A DNA stretch of 15,477 nucleotides from an uncultured Hyphomicrobiales bacterium (GTDB lineage Bacteria > Pseudomonadota > Alphaproteobacteria > Rhizobiales > Xanthobacteraceae). The first letter of the stretch is position 1; each line of letters begins with the position of its first letter. Made by a program: the position numbers and the translations under genes. This document shows, in pieces, positions 13,816 through 15,477 of the stretch. Location of the stretch: the NCBI GenBank assembly GCA_903891395.1, contig CAITEM010000510.1, positions 1 through 15,477 of the forward strand. The letters are read 5' to 3'. The notes under the pieces are model-generated. The model saw only the letters and a list, made by a program, of their open reading frames with translations. It was not told where the DNA came from and ran no database searches.

Positions 13816-14871
13816 ATGCTAGGCAGTCATCCCGGGCGGGGCCAAATCAGTCAGTTTCTCACCAAATCCCTGCGGGTCGGTCCTGTGACGGTGCCGAACC
13901 GCGTTTTCCTGGCGCCGATGTCAGGGATCACCGACACGCCGTTCCGGCGGCTGGCCGAGCGTCTCGGTGCCGGACTCGTTGTTTCGGAAATGACGGCTTG
14001 TGCCGGCCTGGCAACAGGCCAGCGCGAGGCGCGGGTGCGCAGCGAGGGGCAGGGCGTCGGCATCAATGTCGTGCAGCTTGCCGGCTGCGAGGCCCATTGG
14101 ATGGCCGAAGGCGCCCGCATCGTCGAGGCGCAGGGTGCCCAGATCATCGACATCAACATGGGCTGCCCGTCCAAGCAGGTGACCAACGGCGCTTCCGGGT
14201 CGGCGCTGATGCGCGATCTCGATCATGCCCTGCATCTGATCGAAGCGACCGTCGGCGCCGTCAAAGTGCCGGTCACGCTGAAGATGAGGCTCGGCTGGGA
14301 CCACGCCAGCATCAATGCTCCCGATCTTGCCCGCCACGCGCAGGACGCCGGCATTCAATTGCTTACCGTCCACGGCCGCACCCGTTGCCAGTTCTATACC
14401 GGCAGCGCCGACTGGTCGGCCGTCCGCGCCGTGAAACAGGCCGTGACGATCCCCGTGGTCGTCAATGGCGACATTCGTTCGTTCGATGACGCCACGACTG
14501 CGCTGGAAAATTCCGGCGCCGATGCGGTGATGGTCGGTCGCGCCGCGCAGGGCCGTCCGTGGTTTCCCGGCCAGATGGCGCAATATCTTGCGACCGGCAA
14601 GCGCGGACAGGCGCCGCATCTGTTCGAGCAACTGACGTTGATCGATACGCTCTATGACGAAATGATTACACATCACGGCGTAACGATCGGCCGGCGTCAC
14701 GCGCGCAAGCATCTTGGCTGGGCGCTCGATGCCGCGGCCGCAAGCGCCGGTGTTTCGCCTGAACTTCTCAAGAACCACCGCGCCCGCGTTTTGACCGCCG
14801 AAGAGCCGGCGAGCGCGCGCCGGAATTTGGCAGAGGCATTTGACGCGTTCGCATGGAAGGCCGCCGCATGA
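13816..14871 (+). CDS. dusB: tRNA-dihydrouridine synthase B (NifR3)
   Basis: The 351-residue FMN enzyme reduces specific uridines in the tRNA D-loop with NADPH. The start of the barrel is RVFLAPMSGITDTPFRRLAERLG (29-51). The catalytic Cys is C117 in DINMGCPSKQVTNGASGSAL, the DusB form of the motif. LKMRLGW and TVHGRTR follow, and GADAVMVGRAAQGRPW is the phosphate-binding end of the barrel. In Rhodobacter, Azospirillum and rhizobia this gene is known as nifR3 and heads the nifR3-ntrB-ntrC operon, which fits here: its TGA overlaps the ntrB ATG in an ATGA. GAAGGGG (13801-13807) lies 8 bases before the ATG. It is divergent from ispDF, a common arrangement in the group. Confidence 0.96.
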   Translation: MLGSHPGRGQISQFLTKSLRVGPVTVPNRVFLAPMSGITDTPFRRLAERLGAGLVVSEMTACAGLATGQREARVRSEGQGVGINVVQLAGCEAHWMAEGARIVEAQGAQIIDINMGCPSKQVTNGASGSALMRDLDHALHLIEATVGAVKVPVTLKMRLGWDHASINAPDLARHAQDAGIQLLTVHGRTRCQFYTGSADWSAVRAVKQAVTIPVVVNGDIRSFDDATTALENSGADAVMVGRAAQGRPWFPGQMAQYLATGKRGQAPHLFEQLTLIDTLYDEMITHHGVTIGRRHARKHLGWALDAAAASAGVSPELLKNHRARVLTAEEPASARRNLAEAFDAFAWKAAA

Positions 14872-15477
14872 GTCGAGCCCACGCCATTTCGACCGATATT
14901 CCGTCACCCGCCGATGCGGTGCTGCACGCGCTGCCGCATCCCGTTTTGATGGTGGCGCCCGACGGCAAGATCGCCGACGCCAATGTCGCCGCTGAGCAAT
15001 TCTTCGAAGCTTCGACGCCGATGCTGCGCCGTCATCTGCTGCGCGACCTCGTGCCATTCGGTTCGCCACTGCTGACCCTGATCGACCAGGTCCGCCAGCG
15101 TGGCGCCGCGGTGAATGAATACAAAGTCGATCTGGCGACGCCGCGTAATCCAGGCGAACGGCTGGTGGATCTGCATGTCGCGCCGTTGCCGGAATATCCC
15201 GATCATGTCGTCGTGATGCTGCAGGAACGCACCATCGCCGACAAAATGGACCGCCAGTTGACGCATCGCGGCGCGGCGCGCTCGGTGATCGCGCTCGCGG
15301 CCATGCTGGCGCATGAAATCAAGAATCCGCTGTCGGGCATTCGCGGCGCCGCACAATTGATCGAGCAGTCCGCCGGCGACGACGACCGCCAGCTTACCAA
15401 ATTGATTTGCGACGAGACCGACCGCATCGTGAAACTGGTCGATCGCATGGAAGTGTTCGCCGACGAGCGCCCGGTCG
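14868..15477 (+). CDS. ntrB: Nitrogen regulation sensor kinase NtrB, N-terminal part
   Basis: The frame is open from ATG 14868 through the window end, giving the first 203 residues of a kinase of roughly 370-400. Residues about 15-120 form a PAS-type sensor domain (LHALPHPVLMVAPDGKIADAN...EQFFEAS). The dimerisation/phosphoacceptor box follows, with H149 in MLAHEIKNPLSGIRGAAQLIE. The ATP-binding domain lies beyond the window. NtrB phosphorylates the sigma-54 activator NtrC when nitrogen is scarce and is held in phosphatase mode by the PII protein GlnB; ntrC should follow. The start overlaps the dusB stop (ATGA), so translation is coupled. The N-terminus is cytoplasmic, with no membrane segment, which separates it from the NtrY family. 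Confidence 0.95.
   Translation, partial: MSRAHAISTDIPSPADAVLHALPHPVLMVAPDGKIADANVAAEQFFEASTPMLRRHLLRDLVPFGSPLLTLIDQVRQRGAAVNEYKVDLATPRNPGERLVDLHVAPLPEYPDHVVVMLQERTIADKMDRQLTHRGAARSVIALAAMLAHEIKNPLSGIRGAAQLIEQSAGDDDRQLTKLICDETDRIVKLVDRMEVFADERPV

Noticed and set aside
1..15477. CRISPR arrays, rRNA, tRNA, transposases or integrases
   Set aside because: No regularly spaced repeats, cloverleaf-like sequences or recombinase motifs were found on reading both strands.

Overview
This window looks like chromosomal DNA of an alphaproteobacterium, most likely a Hyphomicrobiales (Rhizobiales) member near Bradyrhizobium, Rhodopseudomonas or other Nitrobacteraceae/Xanthobacteraceae-type genomes. The evidence is high GC (about 63-65% in hand-counted core stretches), a fused ispDF gene, the order dusB(nifR3)-ntrB, the lpdA/lipA/COQ10-protein neighbourhood, extragenic repeats of the CCGGAATCC and GGCCGGGCTTGTCCCGGCC kinds, and a promoter matching the alphaproteobacterial general-stress sigma factor EcfG. 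The genus is inference.

Layout from left to right. Bases 1-271 hold the end of lpdA (dihydrolipoyl dehydrogenase). A palindromic repeat occupies the cysK leader, followed by cysK (391-1446) and a second small repeat hairpin. Bases about 1490-3690 form a lower-GC, accessory-looking stretch with two divergent genes: an unrecognised 351-residue protein (minus strand) and an HNH-endonuclease-like protein (plus strand). Next come a membrane-anchored spermidine-synthase-like protein (minus) and, divergent from it, a GlsB/YeaQ-type small membrane protein, then lipA and a RatA/COQ10 START-like protein spaced by 3 bases. Bases 7754-11500 hold a plus-strand cluster: an EcfG-type promoter, a catalase-family heme protein, a small cupin, an orphan TctC-type solute-binding protein, and a DctP-type solute-binding protein without a signal peptide. 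Converging on it is a minus-strand run ispDF-cinA(pncC)-tspO. The window ends with dusB and the first 203 codons of ntrB, transcribed plus.

How the genes work together. lpdA supplies the E3 subunit and lipA the lipoyl cofactor of 2-oxoacid dehydrogenases, and the COQ10-type protein may serve quinone or lipid handling. ispDF feeds isoprenoid synthesis by the MEP pathway. cinA/pncC recycles NMN. dusB-ntrB is the start of the classical nifR3-ntrB(-ntrC) nitrogen-control operon. Two parts look accessory: the low-GC HNH/unknown pair, and the stress-promoter-led catalase/cupin/binding-protein cluster, which separates lipA and the COQ10 gene from cinA, ispDF and dusB.

No rRNA, tRNA, CRISPR array, transposase or integrase was seen. 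No gene-free gap exceeds 300 bases. The best leads are the EcfG-type promoter before the catalase-like gene, the secretion-signal-less DctP protein translated directly after an exported TctC protein, and the divergent HNH/unknown-protein pair.
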